From: JBBSBL01 sp963735885
Lineage (GTDB): Bacteria > Actinomycetota > Thermoleophilia > Solirubrobacterales > Solirubrobacteraceae
Length of the DNA: 64,000 bases
Assembly: GCA_963735885.1 (NCBI GenBank)
Contig: CAVTMP010000007.1
Location: forward strand, 744,001-808,000
Direction: 5' to 3'
The translations under genes were made by a program, and so were the position numbers. The notes beneath the pieces are model-generated. The model searched no databases and was not told the DNA's origin. It saw nothing but the letters and a program-made list of their open reading frames with translations. Below, piece by piece: positions 9,759 through 17,095 of this stretch. Within the stretch, counting starts at the first letter, position 1. Each line of letters begins with the position of its first letter.

Positions 9759-10210
9759 GGGTCGCCGCCGACGACGGCCTCGGCCTCGCGCCCGAGCCGC
9801 CCGCGCACCGCGTCCGGCAGCGGCGCGGCCCGCTCGGCGGCGTAGTCGTAGCCGACGAGCGCGCCCCAGCCCTCGGCCAGCAGGCGCCCGTCCCGCTCGG
9901 CCCGCATCTCGAAGGCCATGCGGAAGCTCGAGCGCACGATGGCCTCGGGGCGGACGTAGGTGCGGATGTCCTCGTCGTAGTGCGCCGGCGCGCGGTAGTT
10001 CACGTGCGCCTCGGCGAAGATCAGCCCCCAGCCGCTCCCGCTCGCCGGCTCGTGGTCGGGAAACAGCGTGGTGATGTAGGCGATCCGCGCGGACTCGAAG
10101 AAGCGCAGGAACTCGACGTTGTTGAGGTGCCGCATCGCGTCGAGGTCGCCGAACCGCACCCGGTCCACGTAGGAGAAGGGCCACGCCGTGGTGCGCTCGG
10201 GCAGGCTCAC
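9755..10210 (-). CDS. Acyl-CoA thioesterase, 4HBT hotdog fold
   Basis: The 151-residue protein matches the 4-hydroxybenzoyl-CoA thioesterase type: VRFGDLDAMRHLNNVEFLRFFESARI carries the catalytic Asp (GDLDAMRHLNN) and the hotdog helix, followed by beta strands with HVNYRAPAHYDEDI. Members hydrolyse acyl-CoA thioesters in the cytosol. The GTG start overlaps the stop of the upstream membrane-protein gene, and its own stop overlaps the cyclase start, so three genes are chained by 4-bp overlaps. The acyl substrate is unknown. Confidence 0.85.
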   Translation of the reverse strand: MSLPERTTAWPFSYVDRVRFGDLDAMRHLNNVEFLRFFESARIAYITTLFPDHEPASGSGWGLIFAEAHVNYRAPAHYDEDIRTYVRPEAIVRSSFRMAFEMRAERDGRLLAEGWGALVGYDYAAERAAPLPDAVRGRLGREAEAVVGGDP

Positions 10211-10743
10211 CGGCCGCCGCCCGGCGTCCGCTCCGGCATCTGGATGCGCGCCATCGCGCGGACGAGCTTCCAGAAGAGCCAGCCGCCGAGCGAGAGCACG
10301 GTCACCGGCACGAGCACGCCGAGGAGGTTCGAGGCGCGGACGAGCGACAGCGCGGAGATGACGAGCGAGATGCCGAGCAGCGCCTCGAAGCCGAGCACGG
10401 CCCAGTAGCGGGCGCGCCACATCCCGCCGGCCGCGACGAGCATGAGCGCCGCGAAGAGGATGACCCCGCCGGCCTGGGTGTTCTGCCCGCGGACCTTCAC
10501 CCCGGCGAGGAACAGCCCGAGGTTCGCCACCGCGAGCGCGGCGGCGACGATCGCGGCGACCGTCACCGCGCCCGGGCGCTCGCCCTCGCGCAGGGGCTCC
10601 AGCCCGGCGCGGACCTCCGCGTTGCGCTCCTCGCCGCGGGCGCGGCGGGCCGGCGCGGCACCGCCGCCGGGGTCCGGTGTCACCGCCTCGCCCCCGGCCG
10701 ACGGTCCCGGCGCGCGTCGTCCCCGCTTGCGGCTACGCGGCAC
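10207..10743 (-). CDS. Membrane protein with four predicted helices, unknown function
   Basis: The first 58 residues are basic and Pro/Gly-rich (predicted cytoplasmic). Four hydrophobic segments then follow at about residues 60-82, 92-108, 112-132 and 139-160, ending in a short basic tail. No recognised domain. The GTG start overlaps the 3' end of thiE by 11 bp, so it is translated from the same message as thiE. Confidence 0.65.
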   Translation of the reverse strand: MPRSRKRGRRAPGPSAGGEAVTPDPGGGAAPARRARGEERNAEVRAGLEPLREGERPGAVTVAAIVAAALAVANLGLFLAGVKVRGQNTQAGGVILFAALMLVAAGGMWRARYWAVLGFEALLGISLVISALSLVRASNLLGVLVPVTVLSLGGWLFWKLVRAMARIQMPERTPGGGR

Positions 10744-11392
10744 GCGCGTCGTCCTCCGCGCGGCGCAGCAGGGCGCGCAGCTCGCGGGCCACGGGCTCGG
10801 GATCGGCCGCCTCGGTCAGCGCCCGGACCACGGCGAGGCGGCGCGCGCCCGCGGCCAGGACCGGCGCGGCGGTGTCCGGCGCGATCCCGCCGATCGCGAA
10901 CCAGGGAACGGCGGCGTGGCGGGCCGCGTGGGCCACGAGGCCGGTGCCCACCGCGGGGCGGCCCGGCTTGGTCGGCGTCGCGTGCACGGGCCCGACGCCG
11001 AGGTAGTCGGCCCCGCTCGCGGCGTCGACCTGGGCCGGCGTGTGCGTCGAGAGGCCGACGATCCGCTCGGTGCCGACGACGCGTCGCGCCTCGGCGACCG
11101 GCGTGTCGTCCTGGCCCACGTGGACCCCGTCCGCGCCGGCGGCCGCCGCCAGGTCGGGGCGGTCGTTGAGCAGGAACAGCGCGCCGGCGGCCGCGCAGGC
11201 CGTGCGGAACGCGCGCGCCGCGGCGAGCAGCGCGTCGTCGCCGAGCGTCTTGTCGCGCAGCTGGACGACCTGCACCCCGCCGCGCAGGGCCGCGGCGAGG
11301 AACCCGCCGGGCTCCCGGCCGGCGGGACGCGCGTCGCAGACGAGGTAGAGGCGGGCGGCGGCGAGCCGCGCGCGGCGCTCCGGATCGGCCAT
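10733..11392 (-). CDS. thiE: Thiamine-phosphate synthase
   Basis: ThiE joins the hydroxymethylpyrimidine diphosphate and thiazole phosphate halves of thiamine. The 219-residue TIM-barrel protein shows GGVQVVQLRDKTLGDD (pyrophosphate-binding), FLLNDRPDLAAAAGADGVHVGQDD, YLGVGPVHATPTKPG and FAIGGIAPDT, all family signatures. It is divergent from the riboswitch-controlled thiOSG unit, so all the condensation and thiazole steps in this window sit back to back. The TPP aptamer lies on the opposite strand and would not be in the thiE message. thiC and thiD are not present in the window. Confidence 0.93.
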   Translation of the reverse strand: MADPERRARLAAARLYLVCDARPAGREPGGFLAAALRGGVQVVQLRDKTLGDDALLAAARAFRTACAAAGALFLLNDRPDLAAAAGADGVHVGQDDTPVAEARRVVGTERIVGLSTHTPAQVDAASGADYLGVGPVHATPTKPGRPAVGTGLVAHAARHAAVPWFAIGGIAPDTAAPVLAAGARRLAVVRALTEAADPEPVARELRALLRRAEDDARAA

Positions 11393-11440
11393 CGGCCAAG
11401 TCTCGCAGGCAGGCCCGGCCGCCCGGCGTCCGGGCGGCGA

Positions 11441-11446
11441 TACCAT
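11441..11446 (+). promoter_or_regulatory. Putative -10 box (TACCAT) before the TPP riboswitch
   Basis: TACCAT lies about 8 bases before the first paired bases of the aptamer, as expected for a transcript that starts near 11453. Confidence 0.45.
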
Positions 11447-11452
11447 CGAGGC

Positions 11453-11535
11453 GATACGGGAGCCCACCGTGGCTGAGAGGGCGGCCGAGGGTCGCCGACC
11501 GTCACGACCTGATCCGGGTAATGCCGGCGCAGGGA
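11453..11535 (+). promoter_or_regulatory. Thiamine pyrophosphate (TPP) riboswitch, THI element
   Basis: All the conserved blocks of the THI box are present in order: ACGGGAGCCC, GGCTGAGAGGG, GACCGTCACGACCTGATC and CCGGGTAATGCCGGCGCAGGGAGGA in overlapping segments. The 3' end of the aptamer includes the ribosome site of thiO (GGGAGGAGG at 11532-11540), so ligand binding probably hides that site. This points to translational control; no terminator-like hairpin with a T-run separates it from thiO. Confidence 0.95.
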
Positions 11536-11545
11536 GGAGGCCGCA

Positions 11546-12712
11546 CTGACCGCACACCACCGATCCACCGACGTCGCCGTCCTCGGCGGGGGCGTGGCCG
11601 GCCTCGCCGTCGCGTGGCGGGCCGCGCAGCGTGGCCTCGGCGTCGTCCTGCTCGAGCGCGGGCCGATCGGCGGGGGCGCCACGGCCGCGGCCGCCGGGAT
11701 GCTCGCGCCGACGACCGAGGCCGACGCGCGCGAGCCGGCGCTCCTGCGGCTCGGCCTCGCGGCGGCGGCCGCGTGGCCGGCCTTCGCCGCCGAGATCGCC
11801 GGGGCGAGCGGGCTCGACCCCGGCTACCGGCGCTGCGGCACGCTGGTGGTGGCGCGCGACGGCGACGAGGCCGGGGCGCTCGAGCGCGAGCGGGCCCTGC
11901 GCGAGTCGCTCGGGCTCGCCGTGGAGCGGCTGCGCCCGAGCGCCGCGCGCGAGCGCGAGCCGGCGCTGGCGCCGACGCTGCGGCTGGCGCTCGAGGTCCC
12001 TGGCGACCATGCCGTGGATCCGCGCGCGCTCGCCCCGGCGCTCGCCGCCGCCGCCCGCGGCGCGGGCGCCGAGATCCGCTCCGGGGCCGCCGTGGAGCGG
12101 GTCGTCGTCGAGGACGGCGCGGTGGCCGGCGTCGCCCTCGCCGGCGGCGAGCGCCTCGCCGCGCGAGGCGTCGTCGTCGCGCTCGGCGCGTGGTCGGGCG
12201 AGGTGGCCGGCCTGCCCGCGAGCGCGCGGGTGCCGGTCCGCCCCGTCAAGGGCCAGTGGGCGCGGCTTCGCGACCCGGCGGGGCCGGGACTGCTCGAGCG
12301 GATCGTGCGCATGGCCGACGCCTATCTCGTGCCGCGCGGCGACGGGCGCTACGTCCTCGGCGCGACGATGGAGGAGCGCGGCTTCGACACGACCGTGACC
12401 GCCGGCGCGCTCTTCGCGCTGCTGCGCGAGGCGGCGGAGCTCGTGCCGGGAACGAGCGAGCTCGTGATCGAGGAGGTGGGCGCCGGGCTGCGGCCCGGGA
12501 CGCCGGACAACCTGCCGATCCTCGGCCCCGGGAGCCTGCCCGGGCTGCACTGGGCGACCGGCCACCACCGCAACGGGATCCTGCTCGCCCCGCTCACGGG
12601 GGAGCTCGTCGCCGGAGCGCTGGCCGGCGAGGCCCCGCCGGAGCTCGCCGCCGTCGCGCCGGGGCGGTTCGCCGAGGCGCCGGCGCCGGCCGTCCAGGGA
12701 GCCGCGGCGTGA
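11546..12712 (+). CDS. thiO: Glycine oxidase ThiO
   Basis: ThiO is an FAD enzyme that oxidises glycine to the dehydroglycine used for the thiazole ring. The dinucleotide fold is VAVLGGGVAGLAVAW at about residues 10-24; the C-terminal FAD-contact region reads GHHRNGILLAPLTGELVAG. The start is best placed at the CTG at 11546: it sits 5-6 bp after GGGAGGAGG, an in-frame TAA at 11519 blocks anything earlier, and the next candidate (GTG at 11594) lies inside the FAD loop. A CTG start would add to weak, switch-controlled expression. It is the first gene of a chain with thiS and thiG. Confidence 0.88.
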   Translation: MTAHHRSTDVAVLGGGVAGLAVAWRAAQRGLGVVLLERGPIGGGATAAAAGMLAPTTEADAREPALLRLGLAAAAAWPAFAAEIAGASGLDPGYRRCGTLVVARDGDEAGALERERALRESLGLAVERLRPSAAREREPALAPTLRLALEVPGDHAVDPRALAPALAAAARGAGAEIRSGAAVERVVVEDGAVAGVALAGGERLAARGVVVALGAWSGEVAGLPASARVPVRPVKGQWARLRDPAGPGLLERIVRMADAYLVPRGDGRYVLGATMEERGFDTTVTAGALFALLREAAELVPGTSELVIEEVGAGLRPGTPDNLPILGPGSLPGLHWATGHHRNGILLAPLTGELVAGALAGEAPPELAAVAPGRFAEAPAPAVQGAAA

Positions 12713-12915
12713 ACGTCCGGCTCAACGGCGAGGCGCGGGAGGTGGACGCGGGCGCCACGGTGTCGGCGCTCATCGCCCTGCTCGGCGTGCCGGCGCAGGC
12801 CCGCGGCGTCGCGGTCGCCGTGGACGGCGAGATCGTGCGGCGCGCCGACTGGCCCGCGCGCGAGGTGCCCGAGGGCGCGCGGGTCGAGGTCCTCCACGCG
12901 ATCGGCGGCGGCTGA
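12709..12915 (+). CDS. thiS: Sulfur carrier protein ThiS
   Basis: This is a ubiquitin-fold sulfur carrier of 68 residues that begins VNVRLNGE and ends in the Gly-Gly tail (HAIGGG) needed for adenylation and thiocarboxylation. GTG start overlaps the thiO stop as GTGA. The thiF-type adenylating enzyme is not in this window. Confidence 0.9.
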   Translation: MNVRLNGEAREVDAGATVSALIALLGVPAQARGVAVAVDGEIVRRADWPAREVPEGARVEVLHAIGGG

Positions 12916-13818
12916 GTGGCGGCGCGCGGGCATCCGTCCGGCGCCGGGGGCGCGACGGTCCCGGCGACCGCCGATCCGGCCGGCGGCCCGCCGGCCGGCG
13001 ACGCTCGGGTCGGCGGGGCTCCGGCGGCCGGCCCGGCCGCGGCCGGCGGCCCGCTCGTCCTCGCGGGGCGGACGTTCCGCTCGCGGCTGCTGCTCGGCAC
13101 CGGCGGCTTCACCTCGCACGAGGCGCTCGCCGGCGCGATCGCCGCGAGCGGCGCCGAGCTCGTCACCGTCGCGCTGCGCCGCGTCGACCCCGCCGCCCGG
13201 GGGTCGCTGCTCGAGGTGCTCGACGAGGCCGGCGTCACGCTGCTGCCGAACACCGCCGGCTGCCTCACGGCCCGCGACGCGGTCCTCACCGCGCGGCTCG
13301 CCCGCGAGGCCTTCGCCACCGACTGGGTCAAGCTCGAGGTGATCGGGGACGACCGCACGCTCCTGCCCGACGCGCCGGCGCTCCTCGACGCCGCCGAGGA
13401 GCTCGTCGACGACGGCTTCGTCGTGCTGCCCTACACGACCGACGATCCCGTCCTGGCGCGCCGGCTGGAGGACGTCGGCTGTGCCGCGGTCATGCCGCTC
13501 GGCTCGCCGATCGGGTCGGGGATGGGGATCGTGAACCCCTACAACCTGTCGATCATCCGCGCGGGCGCCGGCGTGCCCGTGATCCTCGACGCGGGCGTCG
13601 GCACGGCGTCCGACGCGGCGCTGGCGATGGAGCTGGGCTGCGACGCCGTCCTCTGCGCGAGCGCCGTTTCCGGCGCGCGCGATCCGGTGGCGATGGCGAC
13701 GGCGATCCGCCTGGCGGTCGAGGCCGGTCGCCTCGCGGCCGGCGCGGGGCGGATCCCCCGCCGCCGGCACGCCGAGGCGTCGACGCCGGCCGCGGGCCGA
13801 CCGGACCTCGGGACGTGA
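12916..13818 (+). CDS. thiG: Thiazole synthase ThiG
   Basis: ThiG condenses deoxyxylulose phosphate, dehydroglycine and ThiS thiocarboxylate. Conserved parts are SRLLLGTGGF at about residue 56, the Schiff-base lysine in WVKLEVIGD (about Lys 139), MPLGSPIGSGMGIVNP and ILDAGVGTASDAA. The protein is 300 residues because about 45 Ala/Gly/Pro-rich residues precede the domain; the GTG start immediately follows the thiS stop (TGAGTG), and a shorter form from an internal start is possible. The stop overlaps the next gene (GTGA). Confidence 0.92.
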   Translation: MAARGHPSGAGGATVPATADPAGGPPAGDARVGGAPAAGPAAAGGPLVLAGRTFRSRLLLGTGGFTSHEALAGAIAASGAELVTVALRRVDPAARGSLLEVLDEAGVTLLPNTAGCLTARDAVLTARLAREAFATDWVKLEVIGDDRTLLPDAPALLDAAEELVDDGFVVLPYTTDDPVLARRLEDVGCAAVMPLGSPIGSGMGIVNPYNLSIIRAGAGVPVILDAGVGTASDAALAMELGCDAVLCASAVSGARDPVAMATAIRLAVEAGRLAAGAGRIPRRRHAEASTPAAGRPDLGT

Positions 13819-14357
13819 CCGCGCGGTCCGGGGACGGGGGCGACGCGGGCGCGGGATCGCGCGCCGAGACCGCGCCGGCCACGCGCGCCGACGAGCTGAT
13901 CGACGCGTGGGAGGCCGCGTGGAGCGGCCGCGACCCGGCGGCCTTCCGGCCGATCATCACCGGCGACCTCCACTACGAGGACCCGCTGACCGCGGTGCCG
14001 CTCCGCGGCGCGGTCGAGCTCGTCGCGCACGCCCGGCGCCTGTGGGACGCCTTCCCCGACGTCGCGCTCGAGGCGAGCGGCCGCCGGCTGGGCGACGAGG
14101 AGTTCCTCGCCGCCCCGGCCCGGCTGCGCGGCACGAACCGCGGCGCGCTCGGAAGCGTGCCCGCGACGAACCGCGTGATCACCGTCCACTGCGTCTTCTA
14201 CTGCGAGGTCCGTCACGGCCTGCTCGGCCGGGTCCGGGCGTTCTTCGATCTCTACGACGCCGCGACGCAGCTCGGCGTCCTGCCCCAGCACGGCACCGTC
14301 GGCGAGCGCGCGCTGCTGATGATCCGCGGCTTCGGGCTGCGGGCGCGCCGGGACTGA
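13815..14357 (+). CDS. SnoaL-like / NTF2-fold protein
   Basis: The 180-residue protein contains the pattern of the SnoaL/ester-cyclase family: ELIDAWEAAWSGRDPAAFRPIITGDLHYEDPL, then LRGAVELVAHARRLWDAFPDVALE and IVxVHCVFYCEVRHG-like strands ending in FFDLYDAATQLGVLP. Such NTF2-fold proteins bind small hydrophobic or charged ligands in a cone-shaped cavity; here the reaction is unknown. The GTG start overlaps thiG by 4 bp, so it is expressed with the thiazole genes and would be under the same TPP control. A role in thiamine metabolism is possible but unproven. Confidence 0.75.
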   Translation: MTARSGDGGDAGAGSRAETAPATRADELIDAWEAAWSGRDPAAFRPIITGDLHYEDPLTAVPLRGAVELVAHARRLWDAFPDVALEASGRRLGDEEFLAAPARLRGTNRGALGSVPATNRVITVHCVFYCEVRHGLLGRVRAFFDLYDAATQLGVLPQHGTVGERALLMIRGFGLRARRD

Positions 14358-14431
14358 GGCGGGGGCCGACGCTTTGGCGGGCACCGCGGGCGCGCCTGGG
14401 CGCACACCGGCCAGGGATGGAGGGGCGCGGG

Positions 14432-14502
14432 TCGGCTCGGGCGTGGTGGGGATCGGATCGGACGTGGTGGGGTTCGGCTCGGACGTGGCGGGGTCCGGCT
14501 CC
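14432..14502. repeat. 21-bp tandem repeat, about 3.4 copies
   Basis: Units start at 14432, 14453 and 14474, with a partial fourth at 14495. The unit is close to TCGGCTCGGACGTGGTGGGG plus one base, and copies differ at two to three positions. Confidence 0.75.
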
Positions 14503-14672
14503 GCTCGGGCGCTCCCGGGCTCTGCGGTCCGGTGCTGCGCATGCCGGGCGAAAACGGCCGCATCGAGGGGGGCCTCAGCCACACTGGCGACTTCGTGGCC
14601 CGCGGGGCACGGTTTCTTGACGTGCCGGTGGCCGGATGTGCGGATCGTTGCCGGAGGTTGGGATGCGTCCGC

Positions 14673-14699
14673 CGTTGACCGCGCATAGCGCGGTCAACG
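14673..14699. repeat. Perfect 12-bp inverted repeat with 3-nt loop
   Basis: CGTTGACCGCGC, then ATA, then its exact reverse complement. No T-run follows on either strand. It could be a factor-independent stop for one of the two convergent genes or a protein-binding palindrome. Confidence 0.7.
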
Positions 14700-14705
14700 C
14701 GCAGG

Positions 14706-14805
14706 AGGATCGCCCCGGCCCCCGGCGAGCCGTGCCGGCCCCCTGAGGATCGGCCCGGCCCCCGGCGAGCCGTCCCGGCCCCCCGAGGATCACCCCGGCC
14801 CCTGG
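14706..14805. repeat. 40-bp tandem repeat, about 2.5 copies
   Basis: Units begin at AGGAT at 14706, 14746 and 14786. The first two differ at only a few positions and the third decays after about 20 bases. Each unit contains GGCGAGCCGT flanked by CCGGCCCC blocks. Confidence 0.75.
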
Positions 14806-14903
14806 GGACGCGTCCCTCGATGCCCGCGGTCGGGATCGGCGATCCGCTGATCGAGCCCGGGCGGCGCCGGCGCCGCGATCGACCGCCGAGCGCGCGCCGG
14901 CCC

Positions 14904-15584
14904 TCACGCGCCGCCCACCACGAACTCCGCGCGCAGCGGCGCGTGGTCGGAGAGCGGGCCGTGGTGAAGCACCGCGCCGCGGCGCGCGACCGTCACGCCC
15001 CGGGCGAAGAGATGGTCGACGTCGCTCGCGGCGGCGTGCGCGTAGCCGGGCCACTCGACCTTCCGGAGGTTGAGGTCCCCGCCGACGACGAGCGGGGCGC
15101 CGCCCGCCGTCCAGCGGTCGAGCGCCTCGCGCGCCGTCGCGTGGTCGGCGTGCGCGCGCTCGGCGCTGTGCGCCTGCGCATGGAGGTTGGCCACCCACGT
15201 CCCGTCGCCGAGGCGCACGGCGTGCATGACGCGCCGCTCGGGCCGGAGCCGCAGCCGGCGGATGCCATGGGCCGTGATCCCGCGCGAGCGCACCAGGATC
15301 GCGTTGCACCCGCCGCCGCCGGACTTCGCGAGGTCGGGCGCCCGAACCGCCACGGCGCGGCGCAGGGCCTGGCACTGAGTCCGCGAGGTCGGCGCGAGGC
15401 GGTGGTCGGCGCCGGCCACCGCGGCCAGCGCGGGCGGCCACCAGCGCGGACACTCCTGGAGCAGGGCCACGTCCCATTCCCAGCCGGCGAGCGCCTGCGC
15501 GAACTCCCGCTGGAGCGGGCGTCCGGCGGGCGGGACGGCCCGACCGTGGAAGAGGTTCCAGGTGAGGACGCGCAGGCGGCTCAC
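14904..15584 (-). CDS. Endonuclease/exonuclease/phosphatase (EEP) family protein
   Basis: The 226-residue protein has the EEP metal-enzyme layout: LRVLTWNLFHGR (Asn), DVALLQECPRWW (metal Glu), WVANLHAQAHS, VVGGDLNLRKVEW (Asp/Asn) and a C-terminal GPLSDHAPLRAEF (catalytic Asp-His). It lacks a signal peptide, so it is predicted to be cytosolic. Members cleave phosphodiesters in nucleic acids, lipids or small molecules and the target cannot be read here. The GTG start at 15584 lies 33 bp from argF on the other strand. Confidence 0.82.
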   Translation of the reverse strand: MSRLRVLTWNLFHGRAVPPAGRPLQREFAQALAGWEWDVALLQECPRWWPPALAAVAGADHRLAPTSRTQCQALRRAVAVRAPDLAKSGGGGCNAILVRSRGITAHGIRRLRLRPERRVMHAVRLGDGTWVANLHAQAHSAERAHADHATAREALDRWTAGGAPLVVGGDLNLRKVEWPGYAHAAASDVDHLFARGVTVARRGAVLHHGPLSDHAPLRAEFVVGGA

Positions 15585-15600
15585 GGTCGGCGCATCGTCC

Positions 15601-15606
15601 TACACT
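15601..15606 (+). promoter_or_regulatory. Putative -10 box (TACACT) for argF
   Basis: TACACT is 11 bases before the argF GTG, with only C-rich sequence between and no ribosome site. Confidence 0.45.
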
Positions 15607-15617
15607 CCCCCGCCTCC

Positions 15618-16517
15618 GTGCCACGGCACCTCCTCACCGGCGCCGAGCTGTCCCCGGCGGAGATCCGGGCGCTCGTCGCCCGGGCCCTCGAGCTCAAGGC
15701 CGACCCGCTCGGCTCCACGGTGCTGGCCGGGCACAGCGTGGCGCTCGTCTTCCGCAAGCCCTCCACGCGGACCCGGGTGACCTTCGAGGTCGCCGTCGCC
15801 GAGCTGGGCGGCCATCCGCTGATCCTCCGGACCGACGAGCTCCAGCTCAGCCGCGGCGAGTCGGCCCGCGACACGGCGCTCGTCCTCTCCCGCCACGTCG
15901 CCGCCATCGGCGTGCGCACGCACGACGACGCCGAGCTGGCGGAGCTCGCCGCCCACAGCGCGGTGCCGGTCATCAACATGCTCACCGCGGGGCACCATCC
16001 CTGTCAGGCGCTCGCCGACCTCGTCACGCTCCGGGAGGCCTTCGGGCGGCTCGAGGGCCTGCGGCTGGCCTACGTCGGCGACGGCAACAACGTCGCCCGC
16101 TCGCTCGCCGTGCTCGGGGCCGCCGCCGGGGTCGAGGTGACGATCGCCTCGCCCGCCGAGTACGCGATCGAGCCGATCGCCGGCGCCGAGCTCACGACCG
16201 ACCCGGCGGAGGCCGTCGCCGGCGCCGACGCGGTGTACGCGGACGTCTGGATCAGCATGGGCGAGGAGGCGGGCGCCGCGGCCCGCCGGGCCGCGCTCGA
16301 GCCCTACCGGCTGGACGATGCGCTGCTCGACCGGGCGGCGCCCGGGGCCATCGCGCTGCACTGCCTGCCGGCGCACCCGGGCGAGGAGATCACCGCGAGC
16401 GTCCTCTACGGGGAGCGCCAGCGGATCTGGGATCAGGCCGAGAACCGCCGCCACGCCCAGAAGGCGCTCCTCGAGATGCTGGTCGCCGGGGAGGACGCGC
16501 CCTCCCCGGTGCGCTAG
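15618..16517 (+). CDS. argF: Ornithine carbamoyltransferase
   Basis: This enzyme makes citrulline from ornithine and carbamoyl phosphate. The 299-residue product has the carbamoyl-phosphate motif FRKPSTRTRVTFE, the HPCQ motif (HHPCQALADL), the ornithine-binding Asp in DVWISMGEE and the catalytic HCLPAHPG. The GTG at 15618 gives the usual N-terminus (RHLLTGAELSPAEI). No other arginine gene is near, so it is an isolated locus here. Its TAG stop lies inside the -10-like box of the next gene. Confidence 0.93.
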   Translation: MPRHLLTGAELSPAEIRALVARALELKADPLGSTVLAGHSVALVFRKPSTRTRVTFEVAVAELGGHPLILRTDELQLSRGESARDTALVLSRHVAAIGVRTHDDAELAELAAHSAVPVINMLTAGHHPCQALADLVTLREAFGRLEGLRLAYVGDGNNVARSLAVLGAAAGVEVTIASPAEYAIEPIAGAELTTDPAEAVAGADAVYADVWISMGEEAGAAARRAALEPYRLDDALLDRAAPGAIALHCLPAHPGEEITASVLYGERQRIWDQAENRRHAQKALLEMLVAGEDAPSPVR

Positions 16518-16520
16518 CCT
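16515..16520 (+). promoter_or_regulatory. Putative -10 box (TAGCCT) overlapping the argF stop
   Basis: The TAG of argF forms the first three bases of TAGCCT. The leader to the next ATG is 29 bases and contains a GGGAGG ribosome site, so this promoter would yield a led transcript. Confidence 0.4.
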
Positions 16521-16549
16521 CGCCTCGACGGTCACGTGGGAGGTGCGTG

Positions 16550-17044
16550 ATGGCGGGGACCAAGGCCGGTCGGCAGCAGGAGGAGGAGCGCAGCGGGCTG
16601 CGTGACACGCTGACGCGCCCGCTCGAGCTCGTGCTGCTCTCCGTGGAGCGGATCCAGGAGTCGGTGGACGAGGCGGTCGTGCGCGGGCGGATGACGCGCG
16701 AGGACGCCAACGATCTCGTCGCCGAGCTCGTGTCCCGCGGGCGGCGGACGAGCCGCGACCTGCTCGGCGACGTCGAGCAGCTCCTCGGGCGCGGCCGCGA
16801 GCAGATCGAGACCGCCGCCGGCGACGCGCGCCGCAAGGCGGGGGACCAGGCCGTGAAGGCGGGTCGCGCGGTCGGGATCCAGCCGTCGATCCCGATCGCC
16901 GGGTACGACGAGCTGACCGTGGCCCAGGTCCGCCAGCGGCTGCCCGACCTCACGCCGGCCGAGCTCCGCAAGCTGCGCGAGTACGAGCAGCGCCACGCGA
17001 ACCGCAAGTCGGTCCTCGCGGCGGTCGACAAGGCGCTGGACTAG
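16550..17044 (+). CDS. Phasin-like coiled-coil protein
   Basis: The 164-residue product is almost all helical. Residues about 15-95 match the style of the phasin-like COG3937 proteins (SVDEAVVRGRMTREDANDL, then VAELVSRGRRTSRDLLGDV). The C-terminal 45 residues (YDELTVAQVRQRLPDL, then LTPAELRKLREYEQ) form a small helical module common in actinobacterial granule or stress proteins. GGGAGG stands 7 bp before the ATG; the GTG one codon earlier is also possible. A granule-coating or chaperone-like role is inference from family only. Confidence 0.7.
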   Translation: MAGTKAGRQQEEERSGLRDTLTRPLELVLLSVERIQESVDEAVVRGRMTREDANDLVAELVSRGRRTSRDLLGDVEQLLGRGREQIETAAGDARRKAGDQAVKAGRAVGIQPSIPIAGYDELTVAQVRQRLPDLTPAELRKLREYEQRHANRKSVLAAVDKALD

Positions 17045-17095
17045 CCGGACCGCGCGGCCGGCGCCCGCGCGGACCCGGCTGCCATGCTTGGGCGC

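Larger units (their letters stand above)
14358..14903. other. Non-coding stretch with repeats and a strong hairpin
   Basis: No convincing gene is seen in these 546 bp between the convergent SnoaL-like and EEP-phosphatase genes. Open frames exist on both strands but translate to simple repeats with no family match. The stretch holds a 21-bp tandem repeat, a perfect 12-bp hairpin and a 40-bp tandem repeat, listed separately. It is the largest gene-free interval in the window. Confidence 0.6.

Noticed and set aside
14374..14688. A plus-strand open frame with a VGSDVVGFGSD-like repeat
   Set aside because: The repeat is fully explained by the 21-bp DNA tandem repeat, there is no ribosome site, and the rest of the frame has no protein-like character.
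14706..14805. Possible short CRISPR-like array
   Set aside because: The copies are contiguous with no spacers, only about 2.5 units exist, and no cas genes are present.
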